This document shows, piece after piece, positions 12,335-25,334 of a stretch of 60,000 nucleotides of DNA. Under the pieces are notes generated by a model that saw only the letters and a program-made list of their open reading frames with translations, made no database searches and had not been told where the DNA came from. Origin of the DNA: Strigamia acuminata (Eukaryota; Arthropoda; Chilopoda; Geophilomorpha; Linotaeniidae); assembly GCA_949358305.1 (NCBI GenBank), contig OX442316.1, forward strand, positions 12,278,001 through 12,338,000, given 5' to 3'. The translations under genes were made by a program, and so were the position numbers. The stretch's first letter is position 1; each line of letters begins with the position of its first letter.

Positions 12335-12779
12335 GAGTCGTCCTTTTTAACAAGAGCGACAAGGAAAAAGTTTAGATACTCGCAAAATGTTGCTCGACTA
12401 GGCTACACTAACAGTAATAGGTATTCGCCGGTTACTTTTCGAGGTGTGATCAATGTTAAGGCCTAGAAGGCAGGCCCGTGCTCCTTGCTGTTGTCTAAAT
12501 CGTCGACCAAACAGAGCAGCGCTCCCTATCGCTTCATTGTCACACTGCTGCATTCATTTTTATTGTACGTGGCTGTACCCTAGTGGTGAAATATTGAAAA
12601 TAAATTCAAACAGTTTTTCCTTTCCCCCTTTCTCACATTATATCGTCTTATTTTATTATTAATCAATAAAAATGTGCAAATTAATGAGTTTCTTGGTTAA
12701 AAGAACTATGTTTCATTTTTATTTTAAAAGTATACAAATTTATAAAATAGTAATACAACGAAACCGATATATTAGAATG
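12335..12779. promoter_or_regulatory. CAND1 5' region and 3' flank of transporter A
   Basis: The minus-strand CAND1 start codon is at 12334, so its leader and promoter lie in roughly 12335-12600; the part at 12440-12540 is the least AT-rich stretch nearby. The 3' end of transporter A (stop at 12780) lies at the other side, with T-rich sequence that includes minus-strand AATAAA-like words near 12715. Both genes read leftward, so transporter A transcription ends just upstream of CAND1. Confidence 0.4.
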
Positions 12780-15118
12780 TCATGCAAGAGAGTCTTCAAA
12801 GACTGATTGCTGATCTTCTGGATCAACTTCAGAGGCTGGTCCAGAAGAACCAATGGCATTTGTGGAAATGTCATATGTATTGTTGTTTGTTGTGGTGTCA
12901 GTATAACGATTTCTAGTAAGGCAATGAGTGGTGAAAAACAGCAAAGCCTAAATTGAAGAGAATAAGGCAATGATTTTTTTCTTCAATTTTAAAATTAGAA
13001 AATTAGAAAATTCTTTCAAAGTACCACAATAATATGAAGAATAAGTATAATAACAGTTGAATTTCGAAATCCTATTCTATCGTATAAAACGCCTCCAACA
13101 GATGGGCCAAGAAATGCCCTATAAACAGATATTTTTATTTAATAATTTCCAATTTGACTAAACATAAAGTCAATCTTACCCTAAAGCAAACAGTGAATTC
13201 CATATACCATTAACGACGCCGTATGTGTCTAAATTGTCTGGAAAACCGTAATTCCTACAAATAAAAATAATAATTTATAGATTTCACCAATACAGCAGCA
13301 AGTGGAACTTACACAACGTCTTGCATTGCATCAACATATGCAGCAACTAATTCCCCTCCTATACCGATACCTTGAATTGCAAGTGCTAATACACACAGCC
13401 ATAACATTCTGCAATTGTAATTTCGAAAAGAAAAAGTATAATGTATTGAATCAAACTAGAAAATCAGTTCCTTACGTGTCAAAAGGGAAAAAAGGAGCCG
13501 GACCCAAAAAGAGAAAAGATATACACATGCAGACAGCAGAAACTGCACTCCATAATTTTGCATTGCCCTGTAATTAGAAAAAGATTTTATTTAAACACAT
13601 CTAAAGGCTATAGGAATTGTTATTTTCTACCAGTTTATCACACAATCGACCCCAAATTGGCGACGTAAGAGCATACACACCACCATTTATAATAAACCTA
13701 TGCCATAGAAGAATATATTTCACATGAGACAATGTTTTTATATTTTCGTTTGATGACGACGTCTTACATAAATCCTGTCAAAGTTGGTGGCAAATTGAAC
13801 TGGAAATATTTAAATATATGTAAATAAAAACAAAACAGTAAACAAATGTGTCTTACTTGGCGCAGATGTGGTTCTAAGAGTGCTTGAGTGAACCCTATGC
13901 TAATTGATGTTGAAGAAACAGCAAAACTGGCTATTAGCACGGCTGGAACTCGAAATGCAGATAGTAAACTTTTCCCGGCAACAGTAGGCTCATCTTCTAC
14001 ATCTGTTTTAAAATGTTGGACAAAAATTAGCAGACACATCTGAATCTAAAGACGTAAATTTCCAACTCACCACGATTAGGTAAAAAAAAAAATGTAACTA
14101 TGCCAGCGAGAAACATTATGCTACCTACCACGAAAAAAGGTAATGCGAACCCACCAGCCTGTAAAAATAATTAAAATTAAATTTTTTAATGATTTAGTTT
14201 TGAATTGGCCCAGTTGGGATTAAATTCTACCTCAAATAAAACTCCACCAACTGTTGGACCTACTATTAACCCAAATCCAAAGGAAGTTTTCATAATAGCC
14301 TAAATCAAATTTTAAAACGTTTCAATATTTATAACCGTTAATATGTCAATTTAACACTGTACAAAAGTCGTGGCTCTTGACTCGGAGAAGTCCTGCACGA
14401 TCATTGTATTGGAAGCAGTTATGAAACCGGCTTCTCCCATTGCTTGTATTATTCTGATGGCAAAAGACAACACCAAAAAAGGTGTTCCAGGAGGTGTCTT
14501 ATTCAAAAACCTGAATAAAATTTATCACAATTAATTAATTGTATTTACAGTTGAATTATACTAATACCCAAAAATTATACAGCAGATTGCAGTGACGAAA
14601 ATACCTGCATTCATCATAAACTTAGGCCCAATTTGTCTCATCTGAATACATCAATTCAATTGCATTAAGATAATTTCTTTTTAAATATTTTATGCATCAT
14701 CACTTACATACTTGCCGTAAATTGGAGACATAATAAATATAACTAATTCAAAGCATCCAAAAACAAAACCATATTCGGATGGTGTTGCGCCTTTCCTCTC
14801 AGCCTAGAAAATATTAATCAATGAATTCAAGTCGATTACACTTTTAGTTTTGAAAAGTAATAAATCAAATTCGAGACTTACTTCTGCTGGGTAAAACGGC
14901 GACTGTAAACTCACGCACATAGCACTGGTGAAATTGACCAAATTGAAGTTAAAAAATATAAGCTTTTTTCTAAACGTAAATCTTTCATCTCCGCTTGGCT
15001 TCCCACTACTGGGCGATATAAGAGGAACACTTCCGCCACTTCTTAAGCCTCCAATACTACCGTAAGATTCATTTCTTCTCGTGTGACTCCGAGTTAAACT
15101 CTCTGTGTCCCTGCCCAT
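12780..15118 (-). CDS. SLC18B1-like MFS transporter A, 14 exons
   Basis: Exons (minus): 15118-14882, 14803-14708, 14641-14568, 14510-14363, 14299-14231, 14158-14071, 14002-13857, 13799-13768, 13697-13631, 13567-13476, 13408-13313, 13254-13180, 13118-13025, 12947-12780; 493 residues, all phases consistent, about 12 membrane helices. An N-terminal tail of about 50 Ser/Arg-rich residues precedes TM1 (NFTSAMCVSLQSPFYPAE), which matches the MCYSILxPFxPKEAE block of human SLC18B1, the vesicular polyamine transporter. The motif C signature GLIVGPTVGGVLFE, typical of proton antiporters, is in exon 5. Its pseudo-repeat GPSVGGVLYDRIGF is in exon 13. The start was chosen because an acceptor (taatag|A) lies directly before it. 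The C-tail is Asp/Ser/Thr-rich. Substrate cannot be told from sequence. Exon 8/9 is split by an intron that the other four genes lack. Confidence 0.88.
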
Positions 15119-15606
15119 TCTATTACAACTGTCAAAAAAAATATTTTTTGTTTTAAAAATATTATTTAAAGCATTCTTAGTGCAACTTAACTTTACCAGA
15201 ATAACAGAAAACAAAGAAAACAAACTAAACCTTTGATATGTGGTCATTAAACGAGAGGTTTAGGCGAGACATTTGCAGGAATTGTGACTCGGAACTCATC
15301 TTCATAGCAAACGCAGTATAAACTTTGTTTTTGGTTACATCAGCCAATTGTGGGTACGATATCATAGTAAACGACCTCTGAATCGAGGGTCTAATTCCTT
15401 GGGGTAGCTTTCCTGCCGTGATTAGACGATCGCACGCAAAAGACTAGAGTTACATGCGTCTGCGTTTGCTAGTTTAATTACATTTGCATATTTTGAAAAG
15501 ATTTTAATTGACGGCACTAAAAAAAATTTTTTTAACATTTCTTTTTTTTTAAATAAAAAATTTCTTGAAAAGATCAAAACTAACCACGTGGAGGAACAAA
15601 AAAATA

Positions 15607-15637
<31 letters not shown>

Positions 15638-16484
15638 CTGAGAGGAAACAGTAGATTGAGTTTCTTTGGGAAGAAAAATAAGATCCTTTATCAAAATTTA
15701 CTATCAGAATATTGGTTCCGCAAATTAAGTGATTAAATATGTTGACTTTTATAGATCGTATTTTTAATTAGGAACCAATTATCAAGGAGTTAGTAAATAC
15801 CACATGTCATTACGGGTCTTTAAAAACTTAATCAACTTATTTTTATCGATTATATTTTGCTTTAAAATTTATTTTTATTCTTTTTTAATCAAGAATAAGA
15901 AGAGTTAAAAATAATTTATCAATGTAAACGTAAGTTGTTCATTGATTGCTAAGTAATTTGTATCGATTTGAATCTCACATTTCCATATTTTAATCAGCAA
16001 AATTTAGTTTTTTGTTCGTCGTTTTTGAAAAAAGAATGTTTTGTTGAGCTCAAATTCAAGCACTTTCATTTTTATAGTACGACAGCTCATATAAACATCT
16101 CAACACAATCTTGTTATTAACAGATTTGCTTTACTGCACTTTCAACTACAACGAAAACAAAAAGAAAATTAGTAAGTGCAGAGTTGAACAAATACGGTTC
16201 TCAAAGCCTAAAAGACGAATAGTTAGCACTTTAAGTAAAAATATAAATATTTTCAGTTATTTTGACGCTATTTGACTCTTCTTAATTACTGATTTAAGTC
16301 GAGATAATTGAAGAGCGGGTCATTGAGCGCCCTAGCTTGTTCTCGGTCACGGTCGCACAGTTCTTACGTCAGAATTATAAAATTACAAATGTCAACATTA
16401 ATTTAATCGTATTAATAAAATTATAAAAAAAAAAAATGTAATTGTTTACAACGTAAAAATCATAGTTTTCAAAATATAAACATA
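15119..16484. other. intergenic DNA upstream of transporter A
   Basis: AT-rich DNA with a poly-T run at about 15609-15637. It should hold the untranslated first exon(s) and promoter of transporter A on the minus strand, but I could not fix their limits. No other gene seen. Confidence 0.4.
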
Positions 16485-16570
16485 TCCGTCGAGGCGGATT
16501 TGAACCACCGGCCTTTGGATGTCAGTTTGTTAGCTACAGTCCACCGCTCTACCAACTGAGCTATCGACGG
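16485..16570 (-). tRNA. tRNA-Tyr (GTA) with a 13-base intron
   Basis: On the minus strand the sequence starts CCGTCGATAGCTCAGTTGG and ends in ...CGACGGA, giving a seven-pair acceptor stem (CCGTCGA/TCGACGG) and a discriminator A. The D-arm (TAGCTCAGTTGGTAGAGC) and T-arm (GGTTCAAATCC) are canonical. The anticodon loop reads CTGTAG, so the anticodon is GTA (Tyr). A 13-base insert at 16521-16533 lies one base after the anticodon, the standard place for tRNA-Tyr introns. The mature length is 73. Flanking minus-strand T-runs could end Pol III transcription. It looks functional. Confidence 0.92.
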
Positions 16571-16879
16571 TCTTCGACGTGTATTGCGATTTTAAATTTA
16601 AAAATAAAGATTTCAATTTTCGAATATTTTCAAAGTTAAACGTATAAAGAAGGTGCGCCCGTTACAATTTAGTGTGTACACCGCCCCCCTTTCTTCCGGT
16701 GTTCATAAATCAGTGTAAATTTACAAATTGTATTCATCCTTGTTATTGATTTGTCCCTCCAATCCTATTAAAAATAAAATGTTAGTTTTTTTTTATGTTT
16801 CGGACCCTTCTAATCTTGCAGTATTGAAACATCAACCACTCACAAGTACTTTGTGGAGAACAATTTTAAACAAAAATAT

Positions 16880-17235
16880 GATACCTTGTAAGAAAAATAA
16901 AAAAATGTAGGAAAAAAAATGATAAGATGTAGGGAAAAAGTGATAAAATGTAGGAAAAAAGTGATAAAATGTAGGAAAAAAGTGATATAAAGTAGGAAAA
17001 AGTGATATAAAGTAGGAAAAAGTGATAAAATGTAGGAAAAAAGTGATAAAATGTAGGAAAAAAGTGATAAAATGTAGGAAAAAAGTGATATAAAGTAGGA
17101 AAAAGTGATAAAATGTAGGAAAAAAGTGATATAAAGTAGGAAAAAGTGATATAAAGTAGGAAAAAGTGATAAAATGTAGGAAAAAAAATGATAAAATTTG
17201 GGAAAAAATGATAAAACGCATAAAGAAACAAGATA
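16880..17235. repeat. minisatellite, 18-21 base units (gtaggaaaaagtgata core)
   Basis: About 15 tandem units built on gtaggaaaaagtgata followed by aaat or taaa. Two variants (…gataaaat and …gatataaa) alternate in blocks. Diverged gat-rich sequence continues to about 17450. Long minus-strand frames here (YHFF-type repeats) follow from the repeat and are not genes. Confidence 0.85.
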
Positions 17236-17848
17236 AAATGTGGAAATAAAAATTACTCCGTATAAAATATAAGAATAAAAATTAACATGAGATGATATGA
17301 CAGAAAGTGATTATAGAATGACAATGAAATGATCAAATGTCACGAGTGATAGTGTAGTGATGAAGACATGACACAAACTGATTGGGTGATGATGAATGAC
17401 GATGGAATGGCACGAAATGATGATAAAACAAACACATCATCGTTCATATCATACCAAATTAATTATTTAAAAAAAAAAACAATTTCGTGCATAATCCTAA
17501 ACAGGGAATCGAACCCCAGTTCCCCCTTTGGGAAATAAATCGAAAAAAAAAATCATGAAATTTCTGTATGTGTAATTAAAATGAATTAAGCCGAAAATAA
17601 ACTGAAAAATACGATAATCCGAAATGACTTTTATTCACTTTTATAAAGCTCCAAGATAATAAACACAAACATTCATTGCTAGATAATGAATTCAGATCTC
17701 ATGCAGAAAAACAAAGCAAACACATTTCTCCTAAGAAAACGTATAAATAAAATCCCTTACATATAAAAACGTTGAAATGATAAAATAACAAATGACTCAT
17801 GATGCATCACACACACGCAAACAAACCAATTTAATCAATTAAAAAAAA
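17236..17848. other. intergenic DNA with degenerate GATG-rich stretch
   Basis: From 17290 to 17440 the sequence is a loose gatga/tgatg-rich tract that may be an aged extension of the minisatellite. The remainder is AT-rich 3' flank of transporter B. A T-arm-like word near 17503 is discussed among the rejected items. No gene seen. Confidence 0.4.
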
Positions 17849-20140
17849 CTAATTGACCAATGGAATTTTTTCTTCTACGTCTCCAGTCTCGCAAATAAAA
17901 CTCAAGTTTGACTTTATTTGTCGATCGGTTAACATCGAATACACCGATATTACCAGCTGAAATTACAGTCATCATTTATTGTTATTTCTATAACTGCACA
18001 ATAGCCAAAAAATAAAAATAAAAATACCGCGATAGAATGAAGCAATAATGCCACCTGACTTCCCCATTCAAAACCAATCTCTTCTAATAATATACCGCCA
18101 ACAGACGGTCCAATAAAAGCTCTAAAATTAAAAAAAAATAATTATTATAATAAAATTTAAAATTTTTTTTTATTTTTTAATTACCCAAGAGCGAACATCG
18201 ATGTCCAATACCCAGAAACAAGTCCGTACGTATCAATATTATCCGGAAAACCATATTTCCTTCAATCATAATTATAAAATAAACAAAACAGCTCACTTAA
18301 ATGCATCGTTACTTTACTTACACAGCACCCTTGTGTGCCAAACCGAAACTACCGACCAATTCTGCTGCTAAACCCAAACCGTGGAAAACAAGACCCACGA
18401 CACAAACCCATAAAATTCTAATAAAAAAAATATTTTTGTCTTACTGTATATAATTACTAAAGTGTAAACATCTCATCTCACGTGTCAAAAGGCAAAATAG
18501 GAGCCGGGCCAATTAAAAGATACGCAATTATCAGAAAACCTGATCCCAAAGCACTAACAAATATTGGTGAAAACTACAAAGGAATGATCACAAAAAAACA
18601 CAGCTGCACAAAGTTTGCTTTACGGATTTTCTCTCACAATTACTCACACATGTTTCGGATAATCGTCCCCATAATGGAGTAGTTGCCGCATACACGCCGC
18701 CAGAGATAATGAAAAATGTGCCCATTTCTCTCGGCGAAAATCCAAACTAAATAAAAATAAAATACAATAATTAAAAAATATTTTTTGACAAAATAAAATT
18801 GTGTACGCACTTGTCGTAAATGCGGTTCTAACACTGCAACCAAAAATCCTATACTATACGACGCGCAGAATGTGTAATATCCAGCTACGGCAACAGACGG
18901 CACTTTAAGTAATGTATACATGCTTAGTTTGTTTTTTCTAACAGGTCCAACTAATACATAAATAACAGGCAAAAAAAAAATCAATCAATCAATATTCAAT
19001 CAATTAAATATACCTGATGCTGGCAAAATTAAATACGTAACAAAAGTTCCCATTAACAGAGAAATTCCAGTCACAAGAAAAGGTAAGGTAAATCCACCAG
19101 CCTGTGTAACAAAATGAGAAATGAGGAAATATAAAAATAAAAATATTTGTTATTTTACCTCAAATAAAAGACCTCCAAAAAAAGGACCAACAAACAAACC
19201 AACGCCGTATGCCATTTCCAATATTGCCTTTAAAAAAAAAACATTATTTTACATTTATTAACTTCTTATTAATTTCTTTCCAACTTACAAACATAGTGGA
19301 GACACTTCGAGGAAATTCCTGAGCAATTATTGTGAAACTCCCAGTCAGATAACCTGCTTGTCCAATTCCTTCCACAATGCGAACAAGAAAAGACAAAGCG
19401 AGAAAAGTATTCGCATTGTAAACTTTATCCAGCACTCTAAAATTGCATCACATTTATGTTATTTAAATAATTATCACCTATTTTCTTCTCTTTTATTTAT
19501 TACCCAAATAAAATGCAACTGTTAGACGTCAAAAACGTACCAGCCGTCACTAGAAACTTGTGCCCAATTTGTCCTATCTGCAAAAATAAATTGTAAATTA
19601 AAATTAAAATCAATTACCAATATAAATAAACTCACGTGTTTCCCGTATACGGGTGAAACTATAAATACAACAAGCTCAAAAACTCCAAATACAAATCCAT
19701 ACTCAGATGATGACACGCCTTTTTTTTCAGCCTATTATGCACAAAAGAAATTTTAAAAAAATATATCCAAACAAGAAAAATTATTTAAAAAAAAAAAATC
19801 ATGCCTCTGCCGGGTAAAAAGGAGCTTGCAAGCTGACACACGTGGCGGTGCAAAAATTGACGATCATGAAGTTTATTATGATGAGCCATTGTCTTCTGCT
19901 AAACGACGACGGCGGCTTTTTACTGGGAAGAGTTGGAGGTGGCGGCGGAGGTCGTTCAGTGCTGAAGTAGAAAAATTGTGCCGAGTTCTCGAATGAGTCG
20001 TGAAAATTGCTGTAAGTCAGGTCCACACGCTCTTCGAAAGGAGATTCTATCACTAATTCGTCGTCGGCCAGCACGGGCCGTTTTTGTTGCTGACATGGAA
20101 CTGCTGCGACATAAGATGAGCTGTGCGCTGCGATCGTCAT
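17849..20140 (-). CDS. SLC18B1-like MFS transporter B, 13 exons
   Basis: Exons (minus): 20140-19805, 19731-19636, 19577-19504, 19436-19289, 19227-19159, 19101-19014, 18950-18811, 18746-18648, 18573-18482, 18417-18322, 18259-18185, 18121-18028, 17956-17849; 504 residues, about 12 helices. A long N-terminal tail (about 85 residues) includes a six-proline run, then TM1 with CVSLQAPFYPAE. Motif C is GLFVGPFFGGLLFE (exon 5) and the second-half copy is GPSVGGILLEEIGF (exon 12). Exons 2-6 match those of transporter A base for base in length (96, 74, 148, 69, 88), so the two share an ancestor. Intron 1 appears to use a GC donor (gag|gcatga). An acceptor (ttgcag) 15 bases before the ATG shows a spliced leader exon; its donor is at about 20700. 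The C-tail is acidic. Substrate unknown. Confidence 0.87.
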
Positions 20141-22785
20141 TGGTGATGACTTACTCTGCAAAACGTGGAGACATTCTCTTCAATTAATGCGATAAAAGAA
20201 GTTCGACTATCTCAAATGTTTGTATAAAGATAATAGGTTATATCTACAATTTGAGATTAACTTTAGGTACGTTCTCTGAGTTATAGTTATCAATAATTTC
20301 GGCATGCTAACGCATTGCACAAGAGTGAATCAAATAAGATCATTCATAGTTTCTGTTAGAAAGTTTAGCTGTAGTATTTCACGAATTACACTAAACTCCA
20401 TAGAAAGACCTGTACTCTATGTGATAATGTGAATTGAATGGATGGATTTTCAATCCTTTCATCAATGCGATTGACATATCTTTTTTGAAACGATGGGATG
20501 AGTAAGTGGAAACACTACAACGTTTTTCTCTGCAATATTCAGATTGACAATAATAAATTTCTTATCTAGAAGCTACAACTCAACAAAAATAATAACAATT
20601 CATTTGTTTTAAAAATGAATAACCAATTTAAAAAATATTTAACCAATTATTAAGCTACTTGGGTAGGTAAAAACTAAACTAAATAATGTAAATTGACTTA
20701 CCCTAAGAGGAGGACACCCTCACGTGTATCTGCTGCTCTTCTGGTCTACAACTTCAGCTGAAAGTTACTACAACTTGCCCTTTATTATCTCGAGTTAAGA
20801 GTCCACTCATGTCCAATACTAAAAAAGAAACAGCCAAGTGATTGATAATAGCCACTGACAACAAACAAAAAAATATTGATAGCTATCACAGCAGGATATT
20901 GCTTTAATACTTGCCAGTTGAAGTCAAGATCCCAATTGCAACACTACAAGAAGTAAATAAAATAAAACATAAAAATTCATTCCATTCAAAAATGTACAAA
21001 ACAAATTTAAATGTCGAGATAAAATAAATCCACCGAAAACTGATTAAATCTTGAATTTAAAGTCCGCGAGAGTTGTAGATAGATAGAGCAACTACGATTT
21101 GAGTCAAGTGGGTACCAGAATCAGCTGGTCAAATGCAGAAACTGTACAAGTTATTTGTTTTAAAATTAAAATTTAACATTAAAATGAAAAAAACACAAAG
21201 CCTAAAATTTCCATCTTACATTTATTATCACGATCAGAAATATTTTTGAAACATCAAAAATCTCAACTAACTCAAAGACACAACCCATGACCTTTGAAAT
21301 GTATTACGGATTTGTCATCATGGCGCCCTCTCTTCTTTAAGCAAAAAATAGTAAGTTGTTGGTAATATTCAGTAGAAAACATTTCATAACGTCAGTGGAC
21401 ATAATACTTTTCCAAATAATACTGTAACCTACAGTTTGATATGACGATATCAGGTTTATGGACTTCAAGACTTGGATCATGAAGTGTTGTATAAGCGATA
21501 CCGGTAATGTTTATATTTTTGTCATCAAAAGTTTGTTGGAAACTCTGTGTGGTTTCCATTGGCAGCTAAAAGCTGAGTTTGTATTGAAAATCAGAGTCGT
21601 AAGTGTCAAATTAACCATCATTATCATTCTGTAGGGCGAAAAAAGTAATATTTCATGAAATATTGGATGTGATGTGATAAAGATAAAACCTGTATGTATC
21701 AGGCAATAAAAAAATTACATTAATTTAATTTTGAAAATATTCTCTCCAAATGCATAGGTATCAGGTGAAACGGTGATTAATATCAACAAATATCAATCCA
21801 ATCTATACTGTTGAAATATTGCCTCTACTGTTGAAATATTGCGTAATCAATTAATGATAATTAAACAGCAGAAAAGTTTGATCATTAATAATTTATACGT
21901 TAGCGAAGAAAGAAGGAAAAACACTCACTGAAAGTAAGCTTTAGTTTCCAATTTAATTTAACAAAAGAATTTTTCTCTTTCTTTACAATCAAACAAATAG
22001 CAAAAATGTTGATATAGATATTTCAGGACGCGTTTGGAAATAACATTGAACTTTTAAGATAACAGATTATTTTGAAGTGTACAGTCTAGTTTTAAAGACG
22101 CATTGTGATTGCTTCGACACATTGAAAATAGAACACAAGTAAATAATAACTTGTCGAAAAACTGAACTAAGTTCAATGCCCCCGCACAGCTCCCACAAAG
22201 ACAAAGTATTTGGTAGAGAACTTATGCAATTGAAAATCAGAGTTGGAAAACAATGGTTTCCTTGGCTGCAAAATTAGCTGAATTGAGTCAATCATTTTCA
22301 AAAAGGTATGTTCACTTCAATTGATTGTTTCAAACGGTCTTCTAGTACACTGAACAAGCTTAATATGAACAGTTATAGTTGTGCATGAACAAGCAATTAA
22401 TTTGCGTTTCTGTAAACTTTAGAAACATGAGTGTATTTGGTTGTTGTTGTTATGTTTACGTTGTTGTTATGTTTACATTGTTGTATCCTGAACTTGGAGA
22501 CTGACCTTGTGACTAAACAACGAAGTTTTCGCTTTCCTGCACCGCTTGTAAACAACCGGAGACCATGTAATGTCAGTCATGTGGAACAATTTCTAAAAAG
22601 TTCAGAATTAATAGATAACAGATAAAATTACAAATAAAATTACATTTTTAATAAATAAATAAAACTGTACTTTAGTTCACTAACCTTGATTTCTAAAGAA
22701 ACAAATAAAATTCGACTGGTCTGCTCATGAATGCGCATACTGAAATAATAAATTTTGCAGCTTGTCATTATCGGTTACCTATGTG
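20141..22785. promoter_or_regulatory. divergent intergenic region of transporters B and C (copy 1 of a duplicated block)
   Basis: Holds the untranslated first exon of transporter B on the minus strand, ending at a strong donor (ttag|ggtaagtc) near 20701. A 5' leader of transporter C must join the acceptor at 22760. Bases 20396 to about 22000 recur at 25335-27000, and 22480-22785 recurs around the retrotransposon (27630 and 33788 onward). No further coding frame was found. Confidence 0.6.
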
Positions 22786-24912
22786 ATGCCTACCCCAGAC
22801 GCACAATTAACTGATAGTAACCAGAAAATAAACGATTTAGATGATGGTACGCCGAAAAAAGGTCGATTCACATCACATCAATGGAAGTTGTTTGGTATGT
22901 TAATTTTTTTAAACATCTGTTCATCCATGTGTTACTCAATCCAGGCACCATTTTATCCGAAAGAGGTAAAGAAATACAATATTAAACGAGTGAAATGAAT
23001 GAAAATTATTTTATTTTATAACAGGCCGAGAAGAAAGGTGTTAGTTCATCTATTTATGGGATGGTTTTTGGCGTTTTTGAATTTGTGGATTTTGTTCTCT
23101 GTCCAATCTACGGCAAATATGTAAATAAAATAAAAAGAAATATCATCATCAATTAAATCAATAACCATTTACTTTTTTTTTTTACTAAAAAAATTACAGA
23201 TTCGCCAAATAGGACCAAAATTCATGCTAAACGCAGGTACTTACGTAATGGCAACCTGCTGCATTCTATTTGGGTAATATTTGAGCATTCATAAGTTTGT
23301 TGAATTTTTAGTTTTGACTGCTTGATTTACAGATTTCTGGACCAGACATCCAGAACACCATTCATAGTTTTGTCTTTCATCGTCAGAATAGTCGAAGCGA
23401 TGGGTCAAGCGGGCTTTATAACGGCTAGCTTTGCCATAGTTTCTACCGAGTTCTCAGAGAACCTTGCTTTTACATTCGTTAAGTGTTAAAAAAAAATCGG
23501 TTTTCAAATTATTTTTCATTTTTCAATCAAAACTTATTCCTATTTAGACTGGAGTAGAAACAGCAGCTGCAGTAGGAATTATTCTGGGCCCAAGCGTTGG
23601 TGGAATACTGTTTGAAGTAATCATGATTTGCATTTACGGTAATAGCTCAAACTCAAATATATTCATCAAATATTTTTCTTTAATAGTATGGGGGATTCTT
23701 ACTGCCTTTTGCGTTAAATGGAGGAGCATTATTCATCGCTGCCACATTAACAATATTTCTACTTCCCGAAATACGTAATATGATTAATAATTAAACGTAA
23801 TAATTAAATGCAATTTTAACTGTATTGCAGCGGATGCAAAACCAAAATCTCTTAGCATTTTAAAATTGCTTCGAATTCCATCGATCGCAGTTTGTTACCA
23901 CGCAGTCTTTGCAGTAGCTTTCAGTTATGGCCTCGTAACCGTATTATTCGAAAAATTTTTAAGAACAGAGGCAATTATAGCACTAAATTCTTTTGACGAC
24001 AATGTATAAACATTTAAAAACGATTTTTTTATTATTAGTTCGGTGTATCCACAGCGATTATCGGACTTTTCTTTGTTATACCATCCGCAAGCTATGCACT
24101 GACCACTTGTTTTTGGGGAATTTTAGCGGACAAACACGTAACCAATACACCGTAAATTACACAGCAATTTTATATTAATGGTTTAATATTATATTCAGGT
24201 CCATCCTATGATACTATGTGCTATTGGAGGAGCTATAATAAGTGTATCGTTTCTGTTATTAGGACCAGCGCCATTCTTGAACATTAAACCGTAATTATTA
24301 ATATTATTTCTTGTCTTTGAACTTAAATATTTCGCTACTTACACTATCGCAGAAAAATGTGGCTCGTAATAGTTTCTCTCATACTCTACGGGTTTGGATC
24401 TGGTGCTGAATACATTGCAGCTTTTATCAACTCCAATACGGAAGCAATGTGCGTCATTATTTATCAATTTTTTTAAATTAAATTTTTTAACACCTCATTT
24501 TTTTTAAATAACAAGACGCCATGGATTTCCAGAAAGCATCGAAACATATGGTTTAATATCAGGACTGTGGGCGTCTGGTTTAGCACTCGGGTACAAAAAA
24601 AAATACAATAAAGTCTAAATTATATGTAAACTAATTTATAATTTTTAGGAGTTTTATTGGACCAACTGCTTCAGGTTTCATTGGAGATGCAATTGGTTTT
24701 CAGTGGGGAACCGTGATAGTCTGTGGTCAACAAATTCTTGTGGTAAAACAAATAAAAAATTTTGTTTTAAATTTTTTTAAAAATTCTAATTTATTTTTAA
24801 ATTCCAGGTTATACTTGCTCTGATATCTTACCGGTATCAAAAATATAATTTGACTGACCATGAAGAATTAAGTTCACTGCTAGAAGAATCTCAAACCGCT
24901 ACCAACCCGTGA
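22786..24912 (+). CDS. SLC18B1-like MFS transporter C, 13 exons, C-terminus altered by duplication breakpoint
   Basis: Exons: 22786-22965, 23025-23120, 23200-23273, 23333-23477, 23548-23616, 23687-23774, 23831-23970, 24039-24137, 24199-24290, 24353-24448, 24516-24590, 24649-24742, 24808-24912; 450 residues, about 12 helices. TM1 contains SSMCYSIQAPFYPKE, close to human SLC18B1. Motif C is GIILGPSVGGILFE; the second-half copy is GPTASGFIGDAIGF. Intron 7 has a GC donor (gag|gcaatt). Its sister is transporter D (34028-36865). Near the stop, a one-base difference shifts the frame relative to D, and directly after the TGA the sequence switches to an inverted piece of transporter B. The usual 3' UTR is therefore lost. 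The next plus-strand AATAAA is at about 25223, inside that piece. The core protein is intact and may work. Confidence 0.87.
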
Positions 24913-25334
24913 GACAAACGTACGCCGTATGCCATTTCCAATATTGCCTTAAAAAAACATTATTTTACATTTATTAACTTCTTATTAATTTCTTTCCAAC
25001 TTACAAACATAGTGGAGACACTTCGGGGAAATTGCTGAGCAATTATTGTGAAAATTCCAGTCAGATAACTTGCTTGTCCAATTCCTTCCACCATGCGAAC
25101 AAGAAAAGACAAAGTGAGAAAAGTATTCGCACGGCAAACTTTATCCAGCACTCTAAAATTGCATCAAATTTGTGTTATTTAAATAATCATCACCTATTTT
25201 CTTCTCTTTTATTTATTACCCAAATAAAATGCAACTGTTAGACGTCAAAAAAGTACCAGCCGTCACTAGAAACTTGTGCCCATTTTGTCCAATCTGCAAA
25301 AATAAATTGTAAAATCAAATTAAAATCAATTACC
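24913..25334 (-). pseudogene. transporter B fragment (part of exon 5, exons 4 and 3)
   Basis: Minus-strand copy of 19193-19621: the start of exon 5, all of exon 4 (about 25004-25151, encoding LDKVCRANTFLTLSFLVRMV) and exon 3, with a few base changes. It begins directly after the transporter C stop. It ends where the sequence jumps to the equivalent of 20396, skipping the region of exons 2 and 1. With no start exon, promoter or 3' half it cannot make a transporter. It marks the junction of the tandem duplication. Confidence 0.88.

Noticed and set aside
16832-17231. Two long minus-strand frames rich in YHFF
   Set aside because: Products of the minisatellite; periodic, low complexity, overlapping each other.
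17503-17535. T-arm-like sequence on the minus strand (ggggttcgattccc)
   Set aside because: No acceptor stem, D-arm or anticodon arm can be built around it; at most a tRNA or SINE fragment.
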